Counted from the first letter of the stretch, positions 33,476 through 42,691 are shown. The stretch is 64,000 bases of DNA from an uncultured Pseudomonadota bacterium (GCA_903928445.1 CAIYRB010000039.1:1-64000); one strand, 5' to 3'. Numbers and translations are program-made. The notes: generated by a model not told the origin, from the letters alone.

Positions 33476-34786
33476 ATGTTACGATCTTACCACGCAGTCT
33501 TAGCCGCGGTTTGCCTCGGTCTGGCCTCGAGCGCCATGGCTATCGACAAGCTCGTCATCGTATCGCCACACCGCAAATCGATTCAAGATGAGTTTATCCC
33601 CAAGTTCAAAACCTTCTACGCCGACACCTACAAGACCAGCGTCGACGTCGACTGGCTCGACAACGGCGGCACGACCGACGCGGTGCGACTGCTGCGCACC
33701 CGGTTTGATAAAAGCAAGACTACCTCAGGCATCGACGTGATTTGGGGGGGCGGCACCAGTATTTTTATCGACCTCGAACAAGAGCATTTGCTGCAGTCCT
33801 TTCAGCTACCGGCAGCGCTCGCGAGCCAGGTACCAGAGCAACTCAGCGGCGTGCGTTTATACAATGCCAGCAAGACCTGGGTCGCTACGGCACTGTCGTC
33901 ATTTGGCATTTTCTACAATAAAAAGGTGCTCGGCTTCGAGGCGCTGAAAGCTCCCGCGACCTGGTCCGACTTGGCCCAGCCAGGCTTCAAAAATCAACTC
34001 TCGCTGGCTGACCCGAGGCATTCTGGCACGGCCATGACTATGGTGCAAATCGTCCTCAATGCCAGAGGCTGGGACAAGGGTTGGGAGCTGCTGACGCAAA
34101 TCGCCGGCAACACCCGCAGCTTCACCCACTCCAGCTCTGATCCGATCAAGGCCGTGATCGCCGGCGATGCCGCCGCCGCGATGGCCATCGACTTCTATGC
34201 CCAGCCAAAGATTGATGAGCTGGGTAAAGACAACCTCGGCTTCGTCCTGCCCGCCAACGAGACGGTGATCGACCCAGATCCAGTCGCGATCATCCGTGGT
34301 GCGCCGAACCGCGCGGTAGCGCAGCGCTTTGTTGCCTTTGTTCTGAGCGTCGAGGCGCAGAAGCTGCTGATTTTACCCAAGGGCGCTCCTGGTGGTCCCA
34401 AACTGGCGAGCCTCGGTCGCATGGCGGTCAACAAGCAGGCGTACCTGGACACCGAAGGCAAGCGTTCGAGCGCCTTTGATCCATTTAAGCAAAGCGCGTT
34501 TTTGCACATGGACGTCGCCGCCAACGCCAAGATGGTGCATGTCCTCAGCGATCTGATTGGCGCGCTCCAAATCGACACCCACAACGAGCTAAAAGCCGCT
34601 TGGGCTGCGATCATCAAGCGCGGACTTAATCCCGCCGAGGTCGCGGAATTCGCCCGGCCACCAGTCAGCGAAAAGGAGGTGCTCGCCTTGTGCGATCAAT
34701 GGCACGACAACACCTTGCGCAACAACAAGGTCAACGCTTGGGTGGCCTTCGCTAAGGCGAAATACCTCCGCTTGGCGGCACATTAA
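33476..34786 (+). CDS. ABC importer substrate-binding protein (iron-type)
   Basis: A 436-residue periplasmic binding protein with a Sec signal ending at AMA (about 22). The N-terminus DKLVIVSPHRKSIQDEFIPKF and the later GIDVIWGGG, GIFYNKK and AAMAIDFYA are typical of the family-1 extracellular binding proteins used for ferric iron, polyamines, thiamine or 2-aminoethylphosphonate. The ATPase and fused permease follow with 1 base and a 4-base overlap. Iron is the most common substrate for this operon layout, but the ligand is not established. The start at 33476 has AGAGG eight bases upstream. Confidence 0.82.
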   Translation: MLRSYHAVLAAVCLGLASSAMAIDKLVIVSPHRKSIQDEFIPKFKTFYADTYKTSVDVDWLDNGGTTDAVRLLRTRFDKSKTTSGIDVIWGGGTSIFIDLEQEHLLQSFQLPAALASQVPEQLSGVRLYNASKTWVATALSSFGIFYNKKVLGFEALKAPATWSDLAQPGFKNQLSLADPRHSGTAMTMVQIVLNARGWDKGWELLTQIAGNTRSFTHSSSDPIKAVIAGDAAAAMAIDFYAQPKIDELGKDNLGFVLPANETVIDPDPVAIIRGAPNRAVAQRFVAFVLSVEAQKLLILPKGAPGGPKLASLGRMAVNKQAYLDTEGKRSSAFDPFKQSAFLHMDVAANAKMVHVLSDLIGALQIDTHNELKAAWAAIIKRGLNPAEVAEFARPPVSEKEVLALCDQWHDNTLRNNKVNAWVAFAKAKYLRLAAH

Positions 34787-34787
34787 C

Positions 34788-35885
34788 ATGGAAGTCACCT
34801 TCGACCATGTCAGTAAAAAGTACGGCGACGTCCTCGCCGTTGAGGACTTGAATCTCAAGATCGCTGAAGGCTCGCTGCACTTTCTGCTCGGTCCATCGGG
34901 CTGCGGCAAGACCACCACGCTGCGGCTTCTTGCCGGCCTAGAGAGCACCACGAGTGGGCGGATCCTTTTCGGTGGTAAGGACGTGACGTCCTTGCCAGCG
35001 GCTGAGCGCGGCATCGGCATGGTGTTCCAAAACTATGCGCTGTGGCCGCACATGACGGTGGCCAAGAATATCGACTATGGACTTGGCCTGAAGCGACTGA
35101 GCCGTGTGCAGCGCGAGCAGCGGCTGCAGGAAGCCCTGGAATTGACGCAACTGACCCGACTTGCCGACCGCCTGCCGGGGCAACTCTCAGGCGGGCAACA
35201 GCAACGCGTCGCCCTGGCAAGGGCACTTGCCATCCGCCCGACGGTGTTGCTGCTCGACGAGCCACTCAGTAACCTCGATGCGCAGCTGCGCCTGGAAATG
35301 CGCGACAACATCAGTCGCATCCACCGTCAGACCAAGATCACGACGGTCTACGTGACGCACGACCAAAAAGAAGCGCTGTCGATGGGCACCGAGGTCTCGG
35401 TGCTGCGCGCCGGGAGACTGATTCAAAGCGCCCCACCGCGCCAGCTCTACCACCATCCGGAGACGCCGTTCATCGCCAGGTTTATCGGTGAGACCAATTT
35501 GGTCCATGCCACCTACCGCGGCGACGACGATGGGCACCACTTGTTCGAATGCGGCTTTGGCCACCTCCTGACGAAGCGGCCAAAGCAAGTCCTGAGCCCA
35601 GGACAAGCCGTCACCTTATCGTTCCGCCCTGAAACGATCTCCGTGCAAGTCGATGGGGCTGCCCGTCCTAGCGTTAATCCGCTCCGCTTGGTGTTGGAAC
35701 ACCTGACCTACCTTGGTGAGTCGGAACAACTAGCGCTGCGCACTTCGGATCAACAGATCCTGCGCGCCAACATCTTCAATCCACCCGAGCACGACCTACA
35801 AGAAGGCACCGTCGTCGTCTGCAACGTCGATCCGGAGCATATATTGGTCCTGCCAGTCGAACACGACCTGAGTTCCGGCACATGA
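34788..35885 (+). CDS. ABC importer ATPase (FbpC/PotA-like)
   Basis: A 365-residue ATPase. Walker A is GPSGCGKTT, Q-loop FQNYALWPHMTV, signature LSGGQQQRVA, Walker B LLLDEPLSNLD, switch His in VTHDQKEALSMG. A C-terminal TOBE domain (about 245-355) is present as in FbpC, PotA and UgpC. It is one base after the binding-protein stop and overlaps the permease start by four bases. It drives import of the binding protein's ligand. Confidence 0.92.
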   Translation: MEVTFDHVSKKYGDVLAVEDLNLKIAEGSLHFLLGPSGCGKTTTLRLLAGLESTTSGRILFGGKDVTSLPAAERGIGMVFQNYALWPHMTVAKNIDYGLGLKRLSRVQREQRLQEALELTQLTRLADRLPGQLSGGQQQRVALARALAIRPTVLLLDEPLSNLDAQLRLEMRDNISRIHRQTKITTVYVTHDQKEALSMGTEVSVLRAGRLIQSAPPRQLYHHPETPFIARFIGETNLVHATYRGDDDGHHLFECGFGHLLTKRPKQVLSPGQAVTLSFRPETISVQVDGAARPSVNPLRLVLEHLTYLGESEQLALRTSDQQILRANIFNPPEHDLQEGTVVVCNVDPEHILVLPVEHDLSSGT

Positions 35886-37621
35886 CCCAGTCAACCGCCA
35901 CTGCAGCACCGCTTAAGGCCAAACGCTCAAACCCGAGGCAAATGGGTACAGCTATTGGCTATGCGGTGTTGGCGGCGACGCTGGTCGCCCTGGTTTTATT
36001 CCTCGTGCTGCCGGTCAGCACCATCCTGTACAAGGCGTTTCGCGCTCAAGGTCACTTCTCCCTCGACTACTTTCGCTTACTGTTCGCCAACGATCTGCAA
36101 ACCACCGCGATCTACAACAGCCTGCTGATCGGGGTTGCCGCCACGCTGCTCTGCACGGTGCTGAGCCTGCCTCTGGCGGTGATCAACGCGCGCTACGAAT
36201 TTCCCGGTAAAAAGCTGCTCACAGGCCTGCTGTTGACACCGATGGTGATGCCGCCGTTTGTCGGTGCCATCGGCTTTCAGCGTTTTTTCGCGCGTCGCGG
36301 CTCAGTCAACCTGCTGCTGCTGAAACTTGGACTCATCGACTCCCCGATCGAATGGCTAGAGGGTGGACGGGTGTTCTGGGCGGTCGTCGCCCTCGAGGTC
36401 CTGCATCTCTACCCGATCGTTTACCTCAACCTCACGGCGGCGCTCGCCAATATCGATCCAAGCCTGGAAGAGATGGCGACCACCCTAGGCGTCCCGCGCT
36501 GGCGTCAGTTCAAGGACATCGTCTGGCCGCTGGCGCGCAGCGGCTACTTTGCGGGCGCCATCATCGTCTTTATCTGGGCGTTGACCGATCTAGGTACGCC
36601 GCTTTTGGTTGGCTTTCAAGAGACGATGCCGGTCCGCATCTTCAATATGATCACCGACGTCAACGAAAACCCTGTCGGCTATGCCCTGGTATGCCTGGTC
36701 ATCTTGATCACCTTCGCCGTCTATTTACTGGCGAAGACCTCCACTCGCGGCAAATCCTACGACATGATGTCGCGCGGCCACGTCAGCAGCGCCGTCAAAA
36801 AGATCAGCGCCGTCAGTGCAGCCCCGTTTTACCTGCTCTTGGTCGCCACTATCGCTGCCGCGCTGCTACCGCACATCTCGGTCCTGATCACCTCGCTTAG
36901 CAGCAAATGGTTTATGACCGTCCTGCCTGAGCAATACACGCTCGACTATTATAAACAAATTCTTCATACCGATCTGCCGCTGATCGGCATCAAGAACAGT
37001 CTGCTGTTTTCTGGCAGTTCCATGCTCATCGACCTACTGCTTGGAGCCATGATTGCCTATGTCGTCGTCAGGAAGTTAATCCCGTTTGCGGGCCTTCTTG
37101 ATGCCTTGACGATGGTCCCCTTGGCGCTACCGGGGATCGTCTTGGCCTTTGGCTACGTAACGACCTATACCAACACCATACTCGACCCATTCACCAACCC
37201 CACGGCCCTGCTCATCATCGCCTATGCGGTACGCCGCCTACCCTACATGGTGCGCTCGGCAGCCGCGGGGTTGGCACAGACCAGTATCGCTCTCGAGGAG
37301 GCCGCCGCGACCTTTGGTGCGTCGCGTTTTTACACGCTGCGCACGATCACCGTACCACTGGTATCGGCTAACCTAATCGCCGGTTGCCTGCTGTGTTTTG
37401 CTTACGCCATGCTCGACGTCAGCGACAGCTTGATTCTGGCGATGAAGGATCGCTACTATCCGCTGACGAAGGCGATCTACGCGCTGTTTTTAGAGCAAGG
37501 CAGCGGTGAATTCGTCGCCAGCGCCTTGGGTGTGGTCGGTATGGCCCTGCTGACCGTGTGCATCTTGGGGGCATCGCTGATGCTCGGCAAGAAGATGGGC
37601 GAACTGTTTAGGTCCGGCTGA
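35882..37621 (+). CDS. ABC importer fused permease (FbpB-like)
   Basis: A 579-residue inner-membrane protein that joins two BPD-transporter permease modules, about 12 hydrophobic helices in all. The coupling motifs EEMATTLGVPRWRQFKDIVWPL (first half) and EEAAATFGASRFYTLRTITVPL (second half) are the EAA loops that dock onto the ATPase. This fused layout is typical of ferric iron and related importers. ATGA overlap with the ATPase gene. Confidence 0.92.
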   Translation: MTQSTATAAPLKAKRSNPRQMGTAIGYAVLAATLVALVLFLVLPVSTILYKAFRAQGHFSLDYFRLLFANDLQTTAIYNSLLIGVAATLLCTVLSLPLAVINARYEFPGKKLLTGLLLTPMVMPPFVGAIGFQRFFARRGSVNLLLLKLGLIDSPIEWLEGGRVFWAVVALEVLHLYPIVYLNLTAALANIDPSLEEMATTLGVPRWRQFKDIVWPLARSGYFAGAIIVFIWALTDLGTPLLVGFQETMPVRIFNMITDVNENPVGYALVCLVILITFAVYLLAKTSTRGKSYDMMSRGHVSSAVKKISAVSAAPFYLLLVATIAAALLPHISVLITSLSSKWFMTVLPEQYTLDYYKQILHTDLPLIGIKNSLLFSGSSMLIDLLLGAMIAYVVVRKLIPFAGLLDALTMVPLALPGIVLAFGYVTTYTNTILDPFTNPTALLIIAYAVRRLPYMVRSAAAGLAQTSIALEEAAATFGASRFYTLRTITVPLVSANLIAGCLLCFAYAMLDVSDSLILAMKDRYYPLTKAIYALFLEQGSGEFVASALGVVGMALLTVCILGASLMLGKKMGELFRSG

Positions 37622-37663
37622 GGCGCCGGCCCCACTCTAGCAAAACAATGCTACAATGGCCTC

Positions 37664-38845
37664 ATGACCAAGCTCCTGATCGTATCGGGTCTTCAGATCC
37701 ATCCACCGGGCTCGGGCGGCCAGCTCCGCTCCAGTGGCCTTGCCGCCGCTTTGGCCGAACGCGGCGTGGATATCGAGATCTACTCGCTGGTCGGACGCAA
37801 AGCCGACTATCTGGCTGGGGCGCCCTCTGGCTGGATGCAAGTCGCACCGCGCATTCGCGAATTCGTCGACCGCACGCGGTGGTGGGCAGCGGTGCAGATG
37901 GCTTTTTACCGCCTCCATCTGCCACCGCTTTGGATCACTTGGCTCCTGCGCCTGTTTCGCCCAAAGCTGCTGCGGCAGCTGCTGACCACCTGCGACTGGG
38001 TGGTCATCGACTTTCCCTTTCTCTACCCTGCTGCCCGCGGCAGCACTAAACCGGTGCTGCTGAACACGCACAATGTCGAGGCCAACCTCGCAACCGGCCT
38101 CAGCCGACACTTCGTGGCGGCGATCGAGGCTGAAGCCGCGCGTCGGGCCAACCTCATCGTCTGCTGCTCGACCGAAGATCAAGCGCACTTTGACGCCGTG
38201 AACGGCCCCGGCCGGACGCTGGTGGTGGCCAACGGCGTCGATACGCAGCGCTTTGCCCAGTTGGCCGCCAAGCGCCAGGAAAGCCGCGACGCGCTGCAGC
38301 TCGGCCCGGACACTACCGTGTTGCTGTTCGCCGCCAGCAACTTTGGTCCAAATGCCGAGGGACTTGCCTTCCTCAGCGATTTTGCCGCAAAGCACGAGGG
38401 CCTACTCAAGCAGCGCCAGATCCACTTTCTGGTCGCCGGCAGCGTCAGCAAATCGGCCTATCAAACACCCCACCTGACCGTCACGGGACCAGTCGCAGCG
38501 ATAGAACCCTATTTTGCCGCCGCCGACTGGGCGATCAACGCGGTCTTTCGCGGCTCCGGCACCAACGTCAAAATGGGCGAATATATGGCAGCAGACCTGC
38601 CAATCCTAAGCACTGCAGTGGGTCAGCGCGGCTTTGACTTCCAATCGGGCATCCATGGCCTGACCTTCACGCCAGACACCCTCGCCGGGCTGCTCGCCGA
38701 CCACCCAGCCTTGCAGGACCGCAGCGCCGCCGCCGTCCTCGCGGCAAGCGCCAAAACCGCCAACATGGCACGTATCAGCATGCAAGCCGCGACCGAGCCG
38801 CTCGCCCGCCGACTACTAGGCGGTCATTCATCGCTATTGTTGTAG
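37664..38845 (+). CDS. Glycosyltransferase, GT4-like
   Basis: A 393-residue cytoplasmic GT-B fold glycosyltransferase. N-terminal IHPPGSGGQLRSSGLAAAL resembles the glycine-rich loop of group 1 transferases, and the central LVVANGVDTQRFA and NAVFRGSGTNVKMGEYMAADLPILST match the nucleotide-sugar site. The acceptor is probably a surface glycan. It starts 42 bases after the permease stop with a weak ribosome-binding site, so it may have its own promoter. Confidence 0.85.
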   Translation: MTKLLIVSGLQIHPPGSGGQLRSSGLAAALAERGVDIEIYSLVGRKADYLAGAPSGWMQVAPRIREFVDRTRWWAAVQMAFYRLHLPPLWITWLLRLFRPKLLRQLLTTCDWVVIDFPFLYPAARGSTKPVLLNTHNVEANLATGLSRHFVAAIEAEAARRANLIVCCSTEDQAHFDAVNGPGRTLVVANGVDTQRFAQLAAKRQESRDALQLGPDTTVLLFAASNFGPNAEGLAFLSDFAAKHEGLLKQRQIHFLVAGSVSKSAYQTPHLTVTGPVAAIEPYFAAADWAINAVFRGSGTNVKMGEYMAADLPILSTAVGQRGFDFQSGIHGLTFTPDTLAGLLADHPALQDRSAAAVLAASAKTANMARISMQAATEPLARRLLGGHSSLLL

Positions 38846-38897
38846 CCGACGGTCAGCAAAAAGGTATAGGATTTCCAAAAGATTAGGAGGAGGCATA

Positions 38898-39356
38898 GTG
38901 AGCAACGGCATTCAAATCAGCGAACGCGATGGGGTGTTCCACCTGAGCGGGGAATTGAATGAATATGCCGACCTAAGCTCACTACTCACCAAGACGCCGC
39001 CGCTGCGGTTAAACTTGAAGGAAGTGACGCGGATCAACAGCATTGGTATCCGCAACCTCCTCAAGTTTCTAACCGGCTGGGGCGACCGGGCATTCATCTA
39101 CGAGCATTGCTCCAGCGAATTCATCGACCAGGTGAACATGATCACCTCGCTACTCGGACCGCACAAACAGGGCAAGATCACCTCGTTCTATGTCCCCTAT
39201 GAATGCCCCAACTGTGAATTCGAGAAAGATATCTATAGCGATGCCGCGCCCTACAAACAAGCGCTGGCTAGCGGCATCTGGCCCAAGCAGGAGTGCCCGG
39301 ACTGTCACTCGACCTTGGATGTCATGAGCGACTCGTTCTTCAGCTTTCTGACATAA
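38898..39356 (+). CDS. STAS-like domain with zinc ribbon
   Basis: A 152-residue cytoplasmic protein. The first 95 residues read like a STAS/anti-anti-sigma domain (HLSGELNEYADLSSLLT, LRLNLKEVTRINSIGIRNLLKFL), where the phospho-Ser position is occupied by RINSIGI. The C-terminal part has two CPxC knuckles (CPNC about 100 and CPDC about 135) that should bind one zinc. GGAGG lies seven bases before the GTG start. Together with the GHKL ATPase at 29213 it suggests a partner-switching circuit, which is an inference. A GGGGTCAGTCAC element begins two bases after the stop. Confidence 0.75.
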   Translation: MSNGIQISERDGVFHLSGELNEYADLSSLLTKTPPLRLNLKEVTRINSIGIRNLLKFLTGWGDRAFIYEHCSSEFIDQVNMITSLLGPHKQGKITSFYVPYECPNCEFEKDIYSDAAPYKQALASGIWPKQECPDCHSTLDVMSDSFFSFLT

Positions 39357-39357
39357 C

Positions 39358-39618
39358 GGGGTCAGTCACCTCCGCTAACCTGCTGAAACGACGATGGCTC
39401 CCGCAATGCCGCACCAATAAATTGCAGCCTACGAGTCAGCCATCCACGGCTCGGATCAGAACATCTGGCTGGTCCGAGTCGTCATCGTTTCGAAGGATTG
39501 CTGGCAGTACCCGCCCCCAAACCTCGTCTAACGATGAAGTGATTTACGGCAAGCCCCGATTTCATCTGGCAACGAAGGAACTATAAAAATCAGCAACTTA
39601 CCGCGAGTGACTGACCCC
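39358..39618. mobile_element. MITE-like element with GGGGTCAGTCAC ends
   Basis: A 261-base non-coding stretch bounded by imperfect terminal inverted repeats of about 29 bases: GGGGTCAGTCACC...CTGCTGA at the left and the reverse complement of GGGGTCAGTCACT...TTGCTGA at the right. Inside are smaller inverted repeats (AAACGA near 39385 and CTCGGA/TCCGAG near 39455-39485). The left end is two bases after one stop codon, and the right end forms the last codons and stop of the next gene. A third copy of the end sequence is at 46121. Such GGGGTCAG ends recall REP-associated Y1 transposase elements; no transposase is in the window. Confidence 0.7.
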
Positions 39619-40548
39619 ACAGGTCCCTTTGCCAGAGTTCCAGCTACCACCAACGGCCTCGCTCTCGCAGATCTGTTTAGGTGACACCGATTTAGGTGAC
39701 TGACACGCCTGATTCAGCCAAACCGAACCGCCGGGACAGCGGCAGCGCTTCTTCGCCAAGTCCCATTTGCCTTTGTTAAAAGCGCCCTCGCAGATATCCT
39801 GCGACGCCAGAAGCTGCTGCACTTGACACAACTCATCGACCCAAACGCGGCCTTTCGGACACAAACAACGGACGTTGCTGGCCTCCCAGCGTCCGTTATT
39901 CAGCGAGCTTTCGCAGCTGGCCTTCAGTGTCGACTGATCGGCGAGGACTGGGGCCACGCAGCCACCACGCGCGACATTAAACACCGTCTCGCCAGGACAA
40001 TCACATCCACCATCGTGCCAGGTGCCTTTATGCACGGCTCGCAGGCAGACATCGTCGATCATACGTCCGGCAAGCTTACGGCAGGTCGAGCCGACCAACA
40101 CCTTTCGATCAGGACAAAGGCAGTAGGCATCGTCTACCAACCAGCGGGCATGGGCCTGGGCGCAGACTTGGACGAGGCGCTCATCGGTGGCACCCTTTGC
40201 TGCGGGAGCGGCGTCTGGGGCCGGCATAGGCGGCAGGGTGGGTGCAGCGGCGATGCTCTTTTCTGCAACTGCATTGGCGCCTGCGGGCACCGCCTCCGCC
40301 TGCGCGGCCGCTGCTGGCGCCACTACGGCGACACAGCCAGTGCCATTCCAGGTCTGTGCCTCGGGGCAAAGGCATTCATTGGTCGCAGCATTCAAGGTCG
40401 CGCCACCTTGTTTACACAGACCGGCGGCGTCAGCCGCAGCCTTGTCGCCACCACTCTTGGCGGGAGGATCGTCGGTACAATCTGCTAGCGATAGCGCAAG
40501 CGCGGACCATAGACCAAGGACGACAAGCCAGCTGCGGGCATTGCGCAT
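39598..40548 (-). CDS. Cys-repeat lipoprotein, 3' end truncated
   Basis: A 316-residue lipoprotein with lipobox LSLADC (Cys24), an Ala/Pro-rich linker (about 75-120) and six tandem repeats of about 43 residues. Each repeat reads C...GxW...C-x-CP-x-G-x-x-W...C, the spacing of small disulphide-bonded EGF-like modules. The sixth repeat stops after its second Cys: the last residues GVSHSR and the stop are encoded by the terminal repeat of the MITE-like element. The gene is therefore probably truncated by about 15 residues or more. No function is recognised; adhesion or protein binding at the surface is likely. Confidence 0.8.
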   Translation of the reverse strand: MRNARSWLVVLGLWSALALSLADCTDDPPAKSGGDKAAADAAGLCKQGGATLNAATNECLCPEAQTWNGTGCVAVVAPAAAAQAEAVPAGANAVAEKSIAAAPTLPPMPAPDAAPAAKGATDERLVQVCAQAHARWLVDDAYCLCPDRKVLVGSTCRKLAGRMIDDVCLRAVHKGTWHDGGCDCPGETVFNVARGGCVAPVLADQSTLKASCESSLNNGRWEASNVRCLCPKGRVWVDELCQVQQLLASQDICEGAFNKGKWDLAKKRCRCPGGSVWLNQACQSPKSVSPKQICESEAVGGSWNSGKGTCGVSHSR

Positions 40549-40580
40549 GGGTGTTCACCTTTGACCGTGTTGGGGATGCT

Positions 40581-41006
40581 TTAAGTATACAGCAGTTTAG
40601 TCAAAGCGTCCCATGGCAACAGCACGCAGCGTTGGCGCGATGGGTAGCGGCGAAGATCGTACAAAGCACGCACTGCCGGCAGTCCAGGAAGCTCAGGAGG
40701 AGTCTGTATCGTCGGGAAGCAAGTACGAAACTGTTCAACTCTAGCCTTTAAGTCCAAGTCTGACAGACCAGTAACCGCAGCAACTAAAATAGAAGCACTA
40801 GCACGGCACAGCGAACAGCCAGAGCTGCTAAAGCCAAGCTGCGCCTGTCCAGCTTCAGTCCAGGCCAAGTAGACGGTGACGACGTCGCCACAAAGCTGGT
40901 TCTGGGTCGTGTAAGACAGGCAGCCCGCAGGAAGCTCACCCTGTCCAACCGGGGCCTTCGCATGTTGCAAGATGAGATCTTGATATCCGTGTTGCTCGTC
41001 GTTCAC
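40581..41006 (-). CDS. SufU-like iron-sulphur scaffold
   Basis: A 141-residue cytoplasmic NifU/SufU-family protein. Cys39 in QLCGD, Cys64 in SSGCSLC, and a Cys near residue 127 in RCVLLPW are the usual three ligands, with Asp41 next to the first. An extra Cys67 (GCSLCRAS) is not usual. It would accept sulphur from a cysteine desulphurase for iron-sulphur cluster assembly. No sufS or other suf gene is adjacent. The next gene upstream is a J-domain protein 26 bases away, and a Hsc-type chaperone link is worth noting. Confidence 0.85.
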   Translation of the reverse strand: MNDEQHGYQDLILQHAKAPVGQGELPAGCLSYTTQNQLCGDVVTVYLAWTEAGQAQLGFSSSGCSLCRASASILVAAVTGLSDLDLKARVEQFRTCFPTIQTPPELPGLPAVRALYDLRRYPSRQRCVLLPWDALTKLLYT

Positions 41007-41032
41007 TGCGGCGCCTCCCCGCTTTCCGAGCC

Positions 41033-42022
41033 TCAGATACCCTGGCCTTTGTCCAAACGCGAGCTTAATTGCGCATAGGCGCTGGCCAGGGTCTTAAAGC
41101 CAAGGTCGCTACCACCCTGCAAGTCTGGATGCAGCTTCCTAGCCAACTGGAGGTAGCGCTGACGCAACACCTCGGCTGGCGGGAGTTCGTCAAAGCCCAT
41201 AAACTCCAAAGCGCGAGTATCGGCAGCACTCAGCAGGGGCCGCGGGGCCACACTGCGGCGGCGGCGAAACTCCGCACGCAGCTCCTCTGCGGCTTGATGC
41301 CTAGCCCCAGAACGCGGGGCTTTGAGCTGCTCGCGCTGCAGCTGCCAGAGCTTGGCGCTGGTTTCATGCAGCTGACTATAACAGGCCGTCAAGCGCTCTT
41401 GAGCCGCCACGATCTCACTGCGCACATTGAGTAAGAAGGCGTTCAAGGCGCGGCTCGCCAGATCGGGCGGCAGCGTGGCAGGCATTTCGTCCAGGCGCAA
41501 GGACGCGAAAGGGGCTGGCAGACACACCACTTCCTCGAGGCGAGCGTTCAGCTCAAGCAGGGTCGTCCATAAACTAGCGCCATGACCGGCAAAGGGCAGA
41601 CCAGTGCAGCGCCGCTCTAGCCAGGCTGTTTCCAGGCCTTGCTGCAGCATGTCGACGTCGGCCGCGGCATAGGCGGCAAAGACCGGTTCACCGATCAAGG
41701 TAGCTTGGAAAGGTCCGGTGCTGGTCGTCGCCGGAGCGCGAAACCACGCCTGCGGTCGCTCTGGCAAGAGAATCCCCAGGCGAAAACGCAGCGTCGTCTC
41801 CAGCAGCTTGATGCGCTGGACCAGCAAGGTGACACGGTCGACCTTCGAGCCGGCGGTGGTCAAATTTTGCCGCAGGCCACGCGCGAAGGCACTTTTGCGT
41901 TCTAGCTCGTCTAGGACACTACCAAGCGAATCACCAACCGAACCATCGCAGGTGATGGCCGGCAAAAACCAGTCCCCCGCCAGGAGGTCGCTGTCGGCTG
42001 GATGGATGTTGCCTTTAGCCAT
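41033..42022 (-). CDS. C-terminal J-domain protein
   Basis: A 329-residue cytoplasmic protein with no recognised N-terminal domain. A C-terminal J-domain (about 275-325) carries the HPD motif at 298-300 (LARKLHPDLQGG), which stimulates DnaK-type ATPases. The N-terminal part is helix-rich. It lies between the HAMP-like protein and SufU, all on the same strand with gaps of 20-26 bases, so one operon. HscB also uses a J-domain with iron-sulphur scaffolds, but HscB is shorter and has its J-domain at the N-terminus, so this is not HscB. Confidence 0.8.
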   Translation of the reverse strand: MAKGNIHPADSDLLAGDWFLPAITCDGSVGDSLGSVLDELERKSAFARGLRQNLTTAGSKVDRVTLLVQRIKLLETTLRFRLGILLPERPQAWFRAPATTSTGPFQATLIGEPVFAAYAAADVDMLQQGLETAWLERRCTGLPFAGHGASLWTTLLELNARLEEVVCLPAPFASLRLDEMPATLPPDLASRALNAFLLNVRSEIVAAQERLTACYSQLHETSAKLWQLQREQLKAPRSGARHQAAEELRAEFRRRRSVAPRPLLSAADTRALEFMGFDELPPAEVLRQRYLQLARKLHPDLQGGSDLGFKTLASAYAQLSSRLDKGQGI

Positions 42023-42042
42023 CTTGTCCTAGATACCGCAGC

Positions 42043-42642
42043 TTATTTCACAGCGTTGTGCGGCAAACCGCGGGTGCGTTCCATGACTTCAGACAAATGG
42101 TTTAACTCGTCGGCCACTTCACTAAAGGCATCGCCTTTACGCAGGTGCGTGCGCACGTGGTAGCGACCCTCGGCAATGGAGCGGATGTGGCGCCGAAAGG
42201 CAAAGGTTGGCCCGACCATGCGGTGGGTGTAGAGAACGGACAAGCCAATACTCGTCATGAGATAAACGGTAAAGCTAAAGTAGATCCATAGCTGCGTCCC
42301 CTTCCAATAGTCGAGAAAGAGCTCGCGCACCTCCTCCTCGGCATCGGTGAGAAGGACGATGGAGTTCACCAGGCCGCCAAAGTTGTAGTAGATGATCAAC
42401 GCCAAAGCGGTGGCAAAAAGCAGCGATAAAAGGATGAAATACAGGCCGACTTTGACCTGCAACAGTGGCTGCAGCACGAAGTTACGGACCCGCCGCTTGG
42501 CCTTCCCCGTCGGCACGGGCTTTTTAGCTGCCTCGCGTTGCTCGCGCGATAGCTCCTTGGCCCCATCTGGACGCGGCGCAGTCCGCCCTTGCCCCTGTCC
42601 CTGTCCTGCCACTTGTCCTGGCCCCGGCCCTTGGTTCGTCAC
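42043..42642 (-). CDS. Two-helix HAMP-like membrane protein
   Basis: A 199-residue protein with a Gly/Gln-rich N-terminus (GPGQVAGQGQGQGR), a basic patch, two membrane helices (about 60-85 and 115-138) and a C-terminal HAMP-like segment (VGPTFAFRRHIRSIAEGRYHV, then GDAFSEVADELNHLSEVMER). There is no output domain after it, unlike chemoreceptors or kinases. It starts with GTG and has GGGAGG upstream. It may be a truncated sensor or a regulator of the neighbouring proteins. Confidence 0.7.
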   Translation of the reverse strand: MTNQGPGPGQVAGQGQGQGRTAPRPDGAKELSREQREAAKKPVPTGKAKRRVRNFVLQPLLQVKVGLYFILLSLLFATALALIIYYNFGGLVNSIVLLTDAEEEVRELFLDYWKGTQLWIYFSFTVYLMTSIGLSVLYTHRMVGPTFAFRRHIRSIAEGRYHVRTHLRKGDAFSEVADELNHLSEVMERTRGLPHNAVK

Positions 42643-42691
42643 CGTATCAACCTCCCGTGGGTGGGTCGCGCACGCATTTTAGCTATGATCT

